Numbered from the stretch's first letter, positions 17,211 through 27,038 are shown. The stretch: 64,000 nucleotides of DNA from Algoriphagus sp. PAP.12 (GCF_026652115.1 NZ_JAPPSQ010000016.1:49745-113744); one strand, 5' to 3'. Notes: generated by a model not told the origin, from the sequence alone. A program made the numbers and translations.

Positions 17211-19220
17211 CTATCTCTCCAAATAATAAAAATGTCCGTCTTCAGCCCCTACTAGCACATCCCAAATTCCATTTTCATTCCAATCTACAAAGGTCGGACT
17301 GGTGGTATGCCCTGCCAACACATCTTCAGTCAGCTGGCCATGATGCTTGAAATAGACATTACCATCCTCTGTTTTGGTTTGTTCAAAAAGTGAAACATTG
17401 ACGCTATTGATGAGCATATCCAAATCCCCATCATTGTCCCAATCGAGAAAAGTCAGTTTTCTTCTTCCGCTACTTCCCGCATCACTATCATTCAATCTTA
17501 AAAGTCCAGGATTCTCATCTCTTACCTGATCTTTATTGGAAAAAACTGAAGCATTTTCCCCATAAAAAATCCGTTGTCCAGGAGTTAGAACTAATTCTCC
17601 ATCTTTTGATTTCCTTTCAAAATAGGCCAAATACCCTTCATGGTCCAACATCACCAAATCCATTAATCCATCCTCATTCCAGTCTATTGCCACCGGAGTA
17701 GTTCTCCACTGTGGAGCCAGCTCATCGGACTGGGGCTTCCACCAATTCCAGGCAGGTGACGGTACTTCCTGTCCTTCCCAATCTACTTTCACCGATTCAG
17801 GCTTTGCCAGATTTCCATTCCCCAAATTCTTCAGCCATTCCACTTTCCCCCATATCCCGTTGAAGATAATATCGCCCTTTCCATCGCCATCCCAATCAGC
17901 AACAGACAGCGTGGTATATCCCCATTTAGCCTCTGCTGGACCTTGGATGGAGCCATTTTTCCCTGCTTGCGACCTGAATGGTCTTGCATCCACAGTCAAC
18001 AAAGCAGGCTCGGCCCATTTGGGGGTTTTGCCGTCTAAAAGATTCTCGATAAAACAGATATATCCGGCGGAATTCCCAGCAATAATATCCAGATCTCCAT
18101 CCTCATCCCAATCATAGGATACCGGGGTCACTAAAGCTCCGAATTTTAAATTATCCGCCTTCTGCCTAAAGTATTTCGGTGATTCAAATACCGGAATTCC
18201 CCCTTTGACTTCACCGGTATTTCTGACCAAGGCCACTCTTCCATCTTCATCTCCCACGACCAAATCAATCTTTCCATCCTGATCCCAATCCAAGGAAACC
18301 GGAATAATCATTTCCAGATCCATTTTGATCAGGCCTTCAGAATTCTCCAATAATTGACCGGCTGCAAATTCAGGTTGGGTAGCTGTTCCTACATTTTGGA
18401 AGTAGGTCATTTTATCCAAAAACTCTCCGGTAATCAAATCCAGATCTCCATCTCCATCAAAATCAGCCAAATTGGGTGAAGGGGCACCATAAACATCCAA
18501 ATCTTTCCCCTGCACCTGAATCCTGCCCTTATTTTCATAGGCTCCATCCACATTCTCAATCCAATAGACATAACCATGAAGAGGGCCATTGGTCCAAACC
18601 CCATCTTGGTTATAGGCATTATCCCAACCATAATCTGTCCAATCGTCCACTCCCACCAGAATATCCAAATCACCGTCACCATCGTAGTCGGCCATTTTCC
18701 ATTGATTGAACCGAGGTTTCTTTCCAAAATCCTTTAGAATCTCTTCCGCTGGAAATATGTCTTCCTTTTCTGCACCCAATTGCTCAGTGAAGTTGGTCAA
18801 CAAAGTTCCTGAACCCATCACTTTCACTCCCTCAGGAGTGTGAGAAACTTGCACTTGAGAAATCGCATCACCTAGCCGAACCGGCGGTTCAAATACTGGA
18901 AAATCATCTCCAGAAGAGTTTTCAAAAAAGTACAGGCCGTTAAAGGGTTTATCCGGACAGGACACCAACAAATCCATATCCCCATCCCCATCAAAATCCA
19001 TGGGAAGTGGCCAAGCCCAAAGACCTACCCCTACAAAGGATGTGGTTCCTGGGTTATTGTATTTGACAATTTGAAATTCGGATTTTTCAGGAATTTGAGT
19101 TTCCTCCACTCTTTCTTCAGAAGATTTTGTGCAGGATAAAGCAGCAAAAGCAGAGAATAAAATAAAGGCTTTTATTAATAAAGATGTTTTAAAAAAAGAA
19201 TCAGAAAAGTTGAATTTCAT
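17211..19220 (-). CDS. FG-GAP/VCBS-repeat lipoprotein
   Basis: 669 residues with a lipoprotein signal (F-A-A-L-S-C, Cys30). At least nine copies of a calcium-binding-like motif (D-F-D-G-D-G-D-L-D-L, D-W-D-Q-D-G-K-I-D-L, D-W-D-N-D-G-D-L-D-M and variants) spread across the chain mark FG-GAP/VCBS blades of a beta-propeller. Such proteins are surface-exposed and bind glycans or partner proteins; none of this shows an enzyme. It precedes the YidR-like gene in a tight two-gene unit, suggesting a two-propeller surface complex (inference). Confidence 0.85.
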   Translation of the reverse strand: MKFNFSDSFFKTSLLIKAFILFSAFAALSCTKSSEERVEETQIPEKSEFQIVKYNNPGTTSFVGVGLWAWPLPMDFDGDGDMDLLVSCPDKPFNGLYFFENSSGDDFPVFEPPVRLGDAISQVQVSHTPEGVKVMGSGTLLTNFTEQLGAEKEDIFPAEEILKDFGKKPRFNQWKMADYDGDGDLDILVGVDDWTDYGWDNAYNQDGVWTNGPLHGYVYWIENVDGAYENKGRIQVQGKDLDVYGAPSPNLADFDGDGDLDLITGEFLDKMTYFQNVGTATQPEFAAGQLLENSEGLIKMDLEMIIPVSLDWDQDGKIDLVVGDEDGRVALVRNTGEVKGGIPVFESPKYFRQKADNLKFGALVTPVSYDWDEDGDLDIIAGNSAGYICFIENLLDGKTPKWAEPALLTVDARPFRSQAGKNGSIQGPAEAKWGYTTLSVADWDGDGKGDIIFNGIWGKVEWLKNLGNGNLAKPESVKVDWEGQEVPSPAWNWWKPQSDELAPQWRTTPVAIDWNEDGLMDLVMLDHEGYLAYFERKSKDGELVLTPGQRIFYGENASVFSNKDQVRDENPGLLRLNDSDAGSSGRRKLTFLDWDNDGDLDMLINSVNVSLFEQTKTEDGNVYFKHHGQLTEDVLAGHTTSPTFVDWNENGIWDVLVGAEDGHFYYLER

Positions 19221-19285
19221 TTCGGTCTATTTAGGGATTTATGCTAGTATTAATACTGAAACGATTGAAAATAAGACTATTTAGC

Positions 19286-20080
19286 CTACTTCCCCAATTT
19301 CAGGATTCTAATCGCACCCTGCACCACCAAAACGAAAACAATACTACCGATAATCAAATCCGGCAAACTGGAATCTAGCCAGTTAACCAAAAGACCAGCA
19401 GCAATAACTCCTAGATTAATGATCACATCATTGGAAGTGAAAATCATACTTGCCTGCATATGGGCCTCCTCTTTACTTTTTGATTTTTGCAATAAATAAA
19501 GGCAAAGTGCATTGGCAATCAAGGCAAAAATCGAAACCACAATCATCGTAGAAAAATCCGGAATTTGATCCACTCCAAAAAATCTTCTCAATACCTCAAC
19601 AAATCCCAAAACAGCCAATGACATCTGAAAATACCCGGCTATTCTCGCTGTTTTTTTCTTCCTAGCAACAGTGGTTCCCACCGCCAAAAGACTCAATCCA
19701 TAAACCAATGAATCGGCCAACATATCGAGGCTATCAGCCACCAAACCCATTGATTTTGAAATCAGACCAGTGCTCATTTCAATCAGAAAAAACGCAAAAT
19801 TGATGACCAGAACAGCCCAAAGTAGCTTTCGCTGATGAGAATTATCTTCTCCGGAAAATTCTTCAGAATCTAAAGTTTCTAATACCTTCCCTCCCAAGTT
19901 CAAGGAAAGAATTTCTCGATTGATTTCTTCAAAATTGCCTTCATGAAAAACAAAGAGATGGCGATTTGGAATGTCAAAATCCAAATGATGAACTCCTTTC
20001 ATGCCATCCAATTTCAACCTAATTAGATTTTCTTCTGAGGGGCAATCCATTTTAGGAATTTCAAATTGGGTTTTCTTCAT
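19286..20080 (-). CDS. Cation diffusion facilitator family transporter with N-terminal HMA-like domain
   Basis: 264 residues. An HMA-like ferredoxin-fold domain occupies 1-70 with a single-cysteine metal site (P-K-M-D-C-P-S-E-E, Cys13). Five or six membrane spans of the CDF fold follow from residue 86. The second span has D-S-L-D-M-L-A-D (Asp119 and Asp123 spaced as in the zinc site). In the later span, where YiiP/ZitB have H-x3-D, this protein reads F-T-S-N-D, so one canonical ligand is missing. The long C-terminal cytoplasmic domain of classical CDFs is absent. Metal specificity is unknown. Monocistronic. Confidence 0.85.
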   Translation of the reverse strand: MKKTQFEIPKMDCPSEENLIRLKLDGMKGVHHLDFDIPNRHLFVFHEGNFEEINREILSLNLGGKVLETLDSEEFSGEDNSHQRKLLWAVLVINFAFFLIEMSTGLISKSMGLVADSLDMLADSLVYGLSLLAVGTTVARKKKTARIAGYFQMSLAVLGFVEVLRRFFGVDQIPDFSTMIVVSIFALIANALCLYLLQKSKSKEEAHMQASMIFTSNDVIINLGVIAAGLLVNWLDSSLPDLIIGSIVFVLVVQGAIRILKLGK

Positions 20081-20341
20081 TCTCTATATTCTGTTAATAC
20101 TATACTTACTTTAAAAATAAACTCAAGCTCAAGATAAAATTGGATAAAAGGGGTATAACTGATAAATTGTAATCCGATCGATTTTTTCCCTTTGTTTTTA
20201 GACCTTAATTCTGAATTTCTCGGATGTTTATTTTACGAAAACTCCTAAATCCTTTTTAATTCAAACTTGTATCGATACGATTTTATCAATCCAGAAAAAA
20301 TCGATGGTTTAATAAAATTTACTCGTTAATCTATTTTTCTC

Positions 20342-21043
20342 ATGTCGTGGAATTTCATTCCCTCTTTTCTATCTGCAACAAGTATCACATTTCTTTTTTT
20401 CTTATTTCATGGTTTACTAGGCCGTTTAATAAAGAGAAAGACTGGAAACTCCAAACTTCATTTGATCACAATACATGAAATCGTCTCTTATTCGATTTTC
20501 TTACTATTGGGTCTGGGAATCGCCTGGACTGAATTTACTTCTTGGGGTCAAATTGGTCATACTAACCTTTTTATACCGATGATTTCTTTTAATTCGGCTT
20601 TTTACATTTGGGGACTTTATACATACTCTTTCCCATTCTCGGTCAAATTACATCACGCATTTTACATCGCTCTTTCCCTATTATTTTCAATTTTCAAATG
20701 GGATTATTATTTGATGTTATTTCCATTAATAATGGGATTGATGGAGAGTGTTATTCTAGTAGATGGCCTTAGTATTTTGCTAAGAGAAAACAAGAAATGG
20801 AATCTGACATTTTACATTTTTTCTCTTTCCTATAAAGGAATGATCTTGGCAGTTTGTTTATTAATCTCCTTTCTTACTCTATGGAAATCAAATGAATACC
20901 CTCCATTGTTGGTTAGTATATTATTGCTTGGAAATTCCATCCATTTCTATTTTTGGTTTGAGTCCTTATCAAAATCCAAAAAAAGAATCCATGCTATATT
21001 AAAAACCAAAGCTGATATATCACAAACAATCATGGTCCACTAA
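20342..21043 (+). CDS. Uncharacterised polytopic membrane protein
   Basis: 233 residues with six or seven hydrophobic segments (about residues 6-27, 45-63, 76-97, 102-122, 125-148, 157-180, 187-206) and a short basic C-terminal tail (S-K-S-K-K-R-I-H). I do not recognise the family and see no catalytic motif. A His-rich spot (K-L-H-H-A-F) sits at the fourth span. It stands alone and meets the convergent sulfatase gene at adjacent bases with no terminator between. Confidence 0.6.
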   Translation: MSWNFIPSFLSATSITFLFFLFHGLLGRLIKRKTGNSKLHLITIHEIVSYSIFLLLGLGIAWTEFTSWGQIGHTNLFIPMISFNSAFYIWGLYTYSFPFSVKLHHAFYIALSLLFSIFKWDYYLMLFPLIMGLMESVILVDGLSILLRENKKWNLTFYIFSLSYKGMILAVCLLISFLTLWKSNEYPPLLVSILLLGNSIHFYFWFESLSKSKKRIHAILKTKADISQTIMVH

Positions 21044-22417
21044 TTATTTTTCTTTGGGCCTCTGCCAAGGCACCTGGCCTCCTGCCTGAATATGCTTCAT
21101 CAATAAACGGTTCAATTCCTGGACTTTTTCAGGTTGTTCTTTTGCCAAATCATGTTGCTCACGAGGGTCATCTTTCAAGTTATAAAGCTCCAAAGGCTGA
21201 TATGGACTGTTTTGAAGTAATTTCCAATCTCCTTTTCTCAAAGCATGATAAGCCTTTCCTCCATATCTGACACCTCCTTCCCTTCTTACAAAATAGAGTT
21301 CTCTTGATTCAGGGCTTTCATTACCCAAAAGAGTATTCATAAAACTCCTTCCATCCATATCATCTCTTTGATCTAAGCCTGTCAATTCTACTAAAGTTGG
21401 ATAGACATCCATGGTCGTATTGACCTGAGAGCTAGTACTTCCAGCTTTGATTTTCCCAGGCCATACAGCCACCATAGGCACTCGAAGACCGCCTTCATAC
21501 ATACTTTGTTTCCCGTCCCTCAAGTCACCATTATTGGCCATATCTGGCAAATGCCCCCCATTATCACTGGTGAAAATGACTAAAGTATTTTCATATTGTC
21601 CAGTTTCTTTGAGAGTCTTGATTACTTGGCCGATTCCATCATCCATATGCTCAATCAGAGCTATCAAATTCGCTCTTCTATCGGGTAGGTTTGGATCGCG
21701 AGCTTTTACTCGGTCAAGGTATTCTTTTGGAGGCTGCACCGGAAAATGAGGTGCATTGTAGGCCAAATACAGGAAAAATGGATTTTCTTCATCTTCCCGA
21801 GATTCGATATAATTCACAGCCCATTGTGAAAATAGGTCCGTTGCATGTCCAGAAGGATCTATTTCCAGCTCATTCAGCCTCATATAATTGAATCCATTTC
21901 TTCTTTTGTCTACATAATCCTCCATCATATCTTCCAACCAGCCATGAAAGAGATCAAAACCTTTCTGATTGGGTAGATTTGGACTCGTCAACCCCAGGTT
22001 CCACTTTCCAATGTGAGCAGTATGATATCCCGCATCTTTTAATTTAGCTGGCAAAAGAACAGCTGAAGGATCTAAAAAACCCCAATTATCCTCAGGCTTG
22101 AATCGGATCAAACCGGGCACTCCAACCCTATCCGGATACCTACCAGTCATCAATGAAGCTCTGGTTGGAGCACAGACAGGGGAATTGGTATAGAAAAAAT
22201 CAAATCGCATCCCATCTGCTCTCAAAGCATCAATATTGGGCGTTTTCAAGTCTTGAGTTCCATAATATGAAACATCATGATATCCCTGATCATCGGTGAA
22301 AATGATCAATATATTGGGTTTTGAATGCGCTTGAGCCTTAGTTGGACTCGATTGTATAATACAAATCAGCAACAAAAATATGGAATGAAATCTTAGAATT
22401 TTATTGGCTATTGTCAT
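21044..22417 (-). CDS. Family S1 sulfatase, exported
   Basis: Formylglycine-dependent sulfatase of 457 residues with a signal peptide (to about residue 30). The maturation motif C-A-P-T-R-A-S-L-M-T-G-R is intact (Cys82 becomes formylglycine, Arg86 conserved). Metal ligands are in N-I-L-I-I-F-T-D-D-Q-G-Y (Asp-Asp) and V-I-F-T-S-D-N-G-G. The C-terminal subdomain is present (L-Y-N-L-K-D-D-P-R-E). It likely removes sulfate esters from marine-type polysaccharides in the periplasm. No carbohydrate operon surrounds it, so the substrate is unknown. Confidence 0.93.
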   Translation of the reverse strand: MTIANKILRFHSIFLLLICIIQSSPTKAQAHSKPNILIIFTDDQGYHDVSYYGTQDLKTPNIDALRADGMRFDFFYTNSPVCAPTRASLMTGRYPDRVGVPGLIRFKPEDNWGFLDPSAVLLPAKLKDAGYHTAHIGKWNLGLTSPNLPNQKGFDLFHGWLEDMMEDYVDKRRNGFNYMRLNELEIDPSGHATDLFSQWAVNYIESREDEENPFFLYLAYNAPHFPVQPPKEYLDRVKARDPNLPDRRANLIALIEHMDDGIGQVIKTLKETGQYENTLVIFTSDNGGHLPDMANNGDLRDGKQSMYEGGLRVPMVAVWPGKIKAGSTSSQVNTTMDVYPTLVELTGLDQRDDMDGRSFMNTLLGNESPESRELYFVRREGGVRYGGKAYHALRKGDWKLLQNSPYQPLELYNLKDDPREQHDLAKEQPEKVQELNRLLMKHIQAGGQVPWQRPKEK

Positions 22418-22523
22418 GGGTGAGAAGGTATTTCCATTGAATTTACCAAATTCTAAGGAGGATCAAATTCCGGCAAGCTCCTACATCCAATCCAATTCTG
22501 ATATGAATCTTAAAGTAAAAAAT

Positions 22524-22543
22524 AGCCTGTTTTAAAAACAGGC
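22524..22543 (-). terminator. Terminator of the thioredoxin-reductase-like gene
   Basis: A short-loop hairpin AGCCTGTTTT...AAAACAGGC; on the minus strand it is followed by a TATTTTTTA tract. It lies about 30 bases past the stop codon. Confidence 0.6.
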
Positions 22544-22572
22544 CTAGGTTAATGTTATTCCAGAACTGTATA

Positions 22573-23478
22573 TTAAAACTCTTCATCCACCAAGAACTTA
22601 TTTATTATGGCTCCAGTGAAATTTCCGGCATAAACCGCGTTGGCAACGGATCGTAATGGAGAGGAATTGTCCCCACAGGCAAAGACACCCGAGACAGTGG
22701 TTTCCTGGAATTGGTTTATTTGAATGAAGCCATGCTCATTGAGTTCACATCCTAAAGCTTGAGGAATAGGACTATGTTGGATAAATGGAATGGCAGCATA
22801 TACAGCATCAAATTCTTGAAAACTTCCATCCTTAAACTGGATCCCTTTAAGAATGCCTTTTTCATTTTCGAATTTCAGAATTGGAGAATCCCACACCTGT
22901 ATTCCCTTTTCCTTCAACTTTATAAGGTCTTGACCCTCCAACCCGGATTCACCTTGAGTGAATAGATGAAGATTCTTTGTCAGGTTATATACCATGGGAG
23001 TTAAATGCATAGCTTTAGCTCCTGATGCAAGGATTCCTGTTTTTTTACCCCTGAATTCATATCCATGGCAATAAGGACAATGGATAATTGTTTTACCCCA
23101 GCATTGCGAAAATCCTGGAATTTCCAGCAATTGATCTTTTATCCCAGTAGCAAAGACTAACTTCTTTGAGATAAATGATTGGCCATTCTCGGTTTGAAGA
23201 GAAAACCCGAATTCATTTTTTAGAGCTGAAACAGCTTTTTCGGATAAATATTGAACGGTAGGATACCGAAGTACTTGTTCCAAGGCCTCAGACCGAATCA
23301 AGTCTGGTGCTTTACCATCTTGAGTTATAAAATTATGACTAAAAGGGGTGGATCGATTACAAGGCTTTCCTGAATCGAGAACAAGGACGTTTCTCATCGA
23401 TCTTCCTAAGGACATAGCTGCTGAAAGTCCGGCATAGCTTCCTCCGATGATGATGACATCAAATTGGGATTGGTTCAT
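22573..23478 (-). CDS. Thioredoxin-reductase-like FAD flavoprotein with CPYC motif
   Basis: About 301 residues from the ATG at 23478, chosen because the dinucleotide-binding strand then starts at residue 7. The FAD site is I-I-I-G-G-S-Y-A-G-L-S-A-A (Gly-rich), closed by F-A-C-G-D-N (about residue 268). A redox pair C-P-Y-C-H-G-Y sits at residues 134-140 as in TrxR and the GliT/HlmI dithiol oxidases. The second Rossmann motif expected for NADPH reads I-L-A-S-G-A-K-A instead of G-x-G-x-x-A, so NADPH binding is doubtful. It could be an oxygen-using dithiol oxidase rather than a reductase (inference). Confidence 0.85.
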   Translation of the reverse strand: MNQSQFDVIIIGGSYAGLSAAMSLGRSMRNVLVLDSGKPCNRSTPFSHNFITQDGKAPDLIRSEALEQVLRYPTVQYLSEKAVSALKNEFGFSLQTENGQSFISKKLVFATGIKDQLLEIPGFSQCWGKTIIHCPYCHGYEFRGKKTGILASGAKAMHLTPMVYNLTKNLHLFTQGESGLEGQDLIKLKEKGIQVWDSPILKFENEKGILKGIQFKDGSFQEFDAVYAAIPFIQHSPIPQALGCELNEHGFIQINQFQETTVSGVFACGDNSSPLRSVANAVYAGNFTGAIINKFLVDEEF

Positions 23479-23674
23479 GTTAAATAGTTTTGAATAAAAG
23501 AAATGCAATTAAAAAATTACATTATTTATTGCAACATAATTGCATAAACAAAGTTCCCGAACCCCCTATTTTTAAATATTTTAAGAAATCACCGAAAAAC
23601 CCCATCCTCAATTCTAAAAATTTCGTAAATTATTTCAACAAGATTACTTTTTGCTAAAAACTCAACCAACGCCT

Positions 23675-24166
23675 ATGAAACCATACTTTTTGCTTTCCTT
23701 GCTCCTAATTTTTGGATTATTTTCCTGTAGTTCTGAAGAAGAAACTCCATTAACACAGTTGGATGGCACTTATTTGGGAAATTTGTTGGGTTCTGTTGAC
23801 AATCCCCTATATGTTGAAATGACATTTCAAGGTACTGGCGAATTAAAGATTGAGGAGTATCGATTGAATGAGCAAAACCAAAGATGCTACTACACCATCA
23901 GTGAGGGCAACTACACATTGAAGGGGAATGAATTTACCTATACAATCAACTCCTATTGGGGATTGGATCCAGCTGCATTTTCCGAATGCTTTTCTCAATC
24001 GGAGTTAATGAAATATTTAGAAAATTCAGGATTGATCCAGGTGGGGACGATTGAATTTAAATCAGAAAATACTGCCTTTTCGATTTCTTACCCTTGCAAC
24101 GATATTTTAGCAAACGCCAGGGTAAACCTCTGTGCCGGTTATTCAGACTTTGTCCTGCAAGATTAA
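23675..24166 (+). CDS. Hypothetical lipoprotein
   Basis: 163 residues from the ATG at 23675; the longer frame would need a TTG and puts extra residues before the signal. The signal M-K-P-Y-F-L-L-S-L-L-L-I-F-G-L-F-S-C gives a lipid cysteine near residue 18. The rest is a small beta-rich domain with four further cysteines. I do not recognise the family. It converges on the response-regulator gene, and the two stop codons overlap by 4 bases. Confidence 0.7.
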   Translation: MKPYFLLSLLLIFGLFSCSSEEETPLTQLDGTYLGNLLGSVDNPLYVEMTFQGTGELKIEEYRLNEQNQRCYYTISEGNYTLKGNEFTYTINSYWGLDPAAFSECFSQSELMKYLENSGLIQVGTIEFKSENTAFSISYPCNDILANARVNLCAGYSDFVLQD

Positions 24167-24858
24167 AATCCCAATAATCGGTTTACTTCCGTTTTGTAGG
24201 TGACACCGATTGGAATTTCCTGCTCCTTTACAAAAAGGCGGTTCCCTTCTATCATCTTAATTTGGGCGGTATTTACCAAATAGGATTTGTGGACTCGAAG
24301 AAACAGATTTGTCCCCAACTTCGCCTCCAGATCAGAAATCTTATCCGGGCAAATCAACATTCCCTCCTGGTGAAATACTTTGGAATAATTCCCCAATGCC
24401 TGGACATAAAGGATAGCGCGCTTTTCCAGTTGAACGAATTTCTTGTCAGACTTCAAAAATATTTTACCTGAATCCTCCTCTTTTGGAATAGGTATAGGTC
24501 CTATATCCGGAATAACTTTTTGAATGGATTTGGCAAAGCGGTCCAGACTAAATGGTTTTAGAAGGTAATCCACCACATCCAATTCATAGCCTTCTAATGC
24601 GAATTCCTGATAAGCTGTGGTGACAATGACTTTTGGAGGGTTTTTAAGGGATTTCAGAAATTCATAGCCTGTTAATTTAGGCATTTGGATATCCAGAAAG
24701 ATCAGATCAACGGAAGCTGATTTGAAAAATACCATAGCCTCAAAACCATTAAAAAAGTTTCCTGCCTTTGCTAAGATTGGGAAGTTTTCTGCATATCCCT
24801 CAATGATCCTATGGGCGATCGGTTCATCGTCCACAATTACATACTTAATCACTTCCAT
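24163..24858 (-). CDS. LytTR-family response regulator
   Basis: 231 residues. The receiver domain (1-120) has Asp56 as phospho-acceptor (F-L-D-I-Q-M-P), the acidic pair D10-D11 and Lys in L-L-K-P-F. The LytTR DNA-binding domain (about 130-228) has F-L-R-V-H-K-S-Y-L-V-N. It acts with the histidine kinase encoded just upstream, whose last codons overlap its start by 10 bases. The ABC/M1 gene pair on the other side of the kinase is a possible target (inference from position). Confidence 0.94.
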   Translation of the reverse strand: MEVIKYVIVDDEPIAHRIIEGYAENFPILAKAGNFFNGFEAMVFFKSASVDLIFLDIQMPKLTGYEFLKSLKNPPKVIVTTAYQEFALEGYELDVVDYLLKPFSLDRFAKSIQKVIPDIGPIPIPKEEDSGKIFLKSDKKFVQLEKRAILYVQALGNYSKVFHQEGMLICPDKISDLEAKLGTNLFLRVHKSYLVNTAQIKMIEGNRLFVKEQEIPIGVTYKTEVNRLLGF

Positions 24859-25958
24859 CGAATCTCCATTTCCACTGAATATTCACCATTTTTTTCACCC
24901 CTATTGAGAGAGAATTGGTCCGGATATCTCAATTCAAGTCTCCTCTTCAGATTTTCCAGCCCTATTCCTACCTCCTTTGACCTTCCATCAAAGTTATTTT
25001 CCACTTTAAACTTCACTTTTTCCCCCTTGGATTCAAGGAATATCCGGATCCAGCCTTTTTCAGCTAGAGGCTCTAATCCATGTTTAAATGCATTCTCGAC
25101 CAAAACCAAAAACAAAAGCGGACTGATTCTGTGATCTTCTTGGATTGCTACTTCGAAATTAATATCCGGATCAAAGTGATACCTCATTTTATGTAAATCC
25201 AAAAAACTCTCCAAATACTCTACTTCCTCACTGATCAACACTTCCTTTTCTTTCCCTTTGTAAATGGTATACCGCATCATTTCAGAAAGCTTCAATACCA
25301 TAGGAGCTGCCAAATCTGATTTTTCAACGCAAAGGCCATACAAATTATTTAAGGTATTAAAAAAGAAGTGCGGGTTTATCTGATTTTTCAGCATTTCCAA
25401 TTCAGCCTCATTTTTGGCTATTTCAAGATTTTTCACACTTTTCCAATGCTCAAAAACCCAAAGCAATAAAAACAAGGGGACGGGAGCAATCAAGAGAAGA
25501 ATGGCAATCTCATGATTCTGTTCATGATAATTTGACTGAAACCTGAGGACTAAAAAAAGTGCTGCAATCAAGCCATAGGTCCCACCAATCAAAACCCTAA
25601 ACCGGATAAAAAATCGAGGGTCAATCACCCAAGCAATGCCCATCCAAAATAGAATTAATAGTAAAATTGAGACAGGATTATCCGGCATTGCCATCCATTG
25701 ATCTATCAACAAAAGCAATGTCAGAAAACCAGCCAACCCTAGAACTTTCCAAAGAAGCATTTTATTGACTTTGAAAGCACTACTGTAAAAAAAGACCAAG
25801 CTGGTGACAATCCACCAAGACCCCAAAATCAATCCGTTTTCAAGATAGGCAGTAGAATCGATGTTAATTGCACCCATTCTTGCCATCAAAAAGGTAGTGG
25901 ATCCAGTAATCAGCAATCCCCAGAACAAAGACTTAAAAACCTTGCTTTTTAAAATCAT
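24849..25958 (-). CDS. LytS-type sensor histidine kinase
   Basis: 369 residues. About five membrane spans lie in the first 170 residues with no recognisable extracellular sensor domain. The His_kinase domain follows, with His197 in N-Q-I-N-P-H-F-F-F-N-T-L-N-N and the HATPase N-box (L-V-L-V-E-N-A-F-K-H-G) and G-I-G-L-E-N-L motifs. Short-loop kinases of this type read membrane state or small ligands. It is the first gene of a two-gene unit with the LytTR regulator and is divergent from the ABC transporter genes. Confidence 0.93.
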   Translation of the reverse strand: MILKSKVFKSLFWGLLITGSTTFLMARMGAINIDSTAYLENGLILGSWWIVTSLVFFYSSAFKVNKMLLWKVLGLAGFLTLLLLIDQWMAMPDNPVSILLLILFWMGIAWVIDPRFFIRFRVLIGGTYGLIAALFLVLRFQSNYHEQNHEIAILLLIAPVPLFLLLWVFEHWKSVKNLEIAKNEAELEMLKNQINPHFFFNTLNNLYGLCVEKSDLAAPMVLKLSEMMRYTIYKGKEKEVLISEEVEYLESFLDLHKMRYHFDPDINFEVAIQEDHRISPLLFLVLVENAFKHGLEPLAEKGWIRIFLESKGEKVKFKVENNFDGRSKEVGIGLENLKRRLELRYPDQFSLNRGEKNGEYSVEMEIRWK

Positions 25959-26162
25959 ATTCTAAAAATACCATCTGAATTTCCATCTGAAAATTTATAT
26001 GTCAAACTGTCCAATTTTGAGGATGAATTTAATCCAAACCTATTTTTTCAGGTTCAAACACCCCTGATTGAACTTCATCCTCAATCTACTGGCACTGATC
26101 CTTTATTTTTTATTAGTCTAATCAGTTGCCTGAAATTTAGTTCATCAAAAAAACTCGGAAAG

Positions 26163-27038
26163 ATGAACACACTTGAGCTTCAAAACCTCTCAAAATCCTA
26201 TTCCAACGGTACATTAGCACTCAATTCCATCAATTTGAAAATCTCTAATGGAATGTTTGGACTTTTGGGTCCCAATGGAGCCGGTAAATCAAGTCTGATG
26301 AGAACTATTGCCAGTCTTCAGGAACCCAGTCAAGGGAAGGTTCTTTTTAATAAAAAATCCGTTTCAGATCATCCCGATTTCTTACGTGCATCTCTTGGCT
26401 ACCTTCCTCAAGAATTCGGGGTATTTCCAAAACTTTCTGCCAAAGAACTACTAAACCATATCGCCATACTCAAAGGGATAGGGAATAAACATGAGAGAAC
26501 ACAGCAAATCGATTTTTTACTAAATCAAACCAATCTTTATTCTGAAAGAAATAAAGCTGTTTCCACCTACTCAGGAGGGATGAAGCAACGGTTTGGAATT
26601 GCTCAGGCCCTTTTGGGAAACCCTCAATTGATCATAGTCGATGAACCCACTGCAGGACTGGATCCAGAAGAAAGAAACCGTTTTTTGAACTTGCTCAGCG
26701 AGGTAGGAGAAAACAGAATTGTCATCCTCTCCACTCACTTGGTGGATGATGTTCAAGAATTGTGTGCACAAATGGCAATTCTCTTTAAAGGAAAATTATT
26801 TGCTCAGGGTAATCCTCAAATCTTGGTTGAAAAGCTAAAGGGAAAAATCTGGTCAAAAAGAATAGAAAAATCAGAACTTAAAAAGTTCTCAGAAAATCAC
26901 AAGGTCCTATCCAAGCGTCTGAATGCAGGTCAAACTTGGATTCGAGTTTTCTCAGAATTCCCTTTAGAAGGGGAATTTATTCCTGAAAAACCCCAATTGG
27001 AAGACTTTTATTTCTACACACTCCAAATCAACTCTTGA
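26163..27038 (+). CDS. ABC transporter ATP-binding protein
   Basis: 291 residues. Walker A G-P-N-G-A-G-K-S-S (about 36-44), Q-loop L-P-Q-E-F, signature Y-S-G-G-M-K-Q-R (about 137-144), Walker B L-I-I-V-D-E-P followed by T-A-G-L-D-P, and switch His in L-S-T-H-L. The order and the C-terminal extension are typical of ABC-2 type export systems. It pairs with the next gene, whose ATG shares its last base with this stop codon (TGATG). The complex presumably sits in the inner membrane. Confidence 0.94.
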   Translation: MNTLELQNLSKSYSNGTLALNSINLKISNGMFGLLGPNGAGKSSLMRTIASLQEPSQGKVLFNKKSVSDHPDFLRASLGYLPQEFGVFPKLSAKELLNHIAILKGIGNKHERTQQIDFLLNQTNLYSERNKAVSTYSGGMKQRFGIAQALLGNPQLIIVDEPTAGLDPEERNRFLNLLSEVGENRIVILSTHLVDDVQELCAQMAILFKGKLFAQGNPQILVEKLKGKIWSKRIEKSELKKFSENHKVLSKRLNAGQTWIRVFSEFPLEGEFIPEKPQLEDFYFYTLQINS

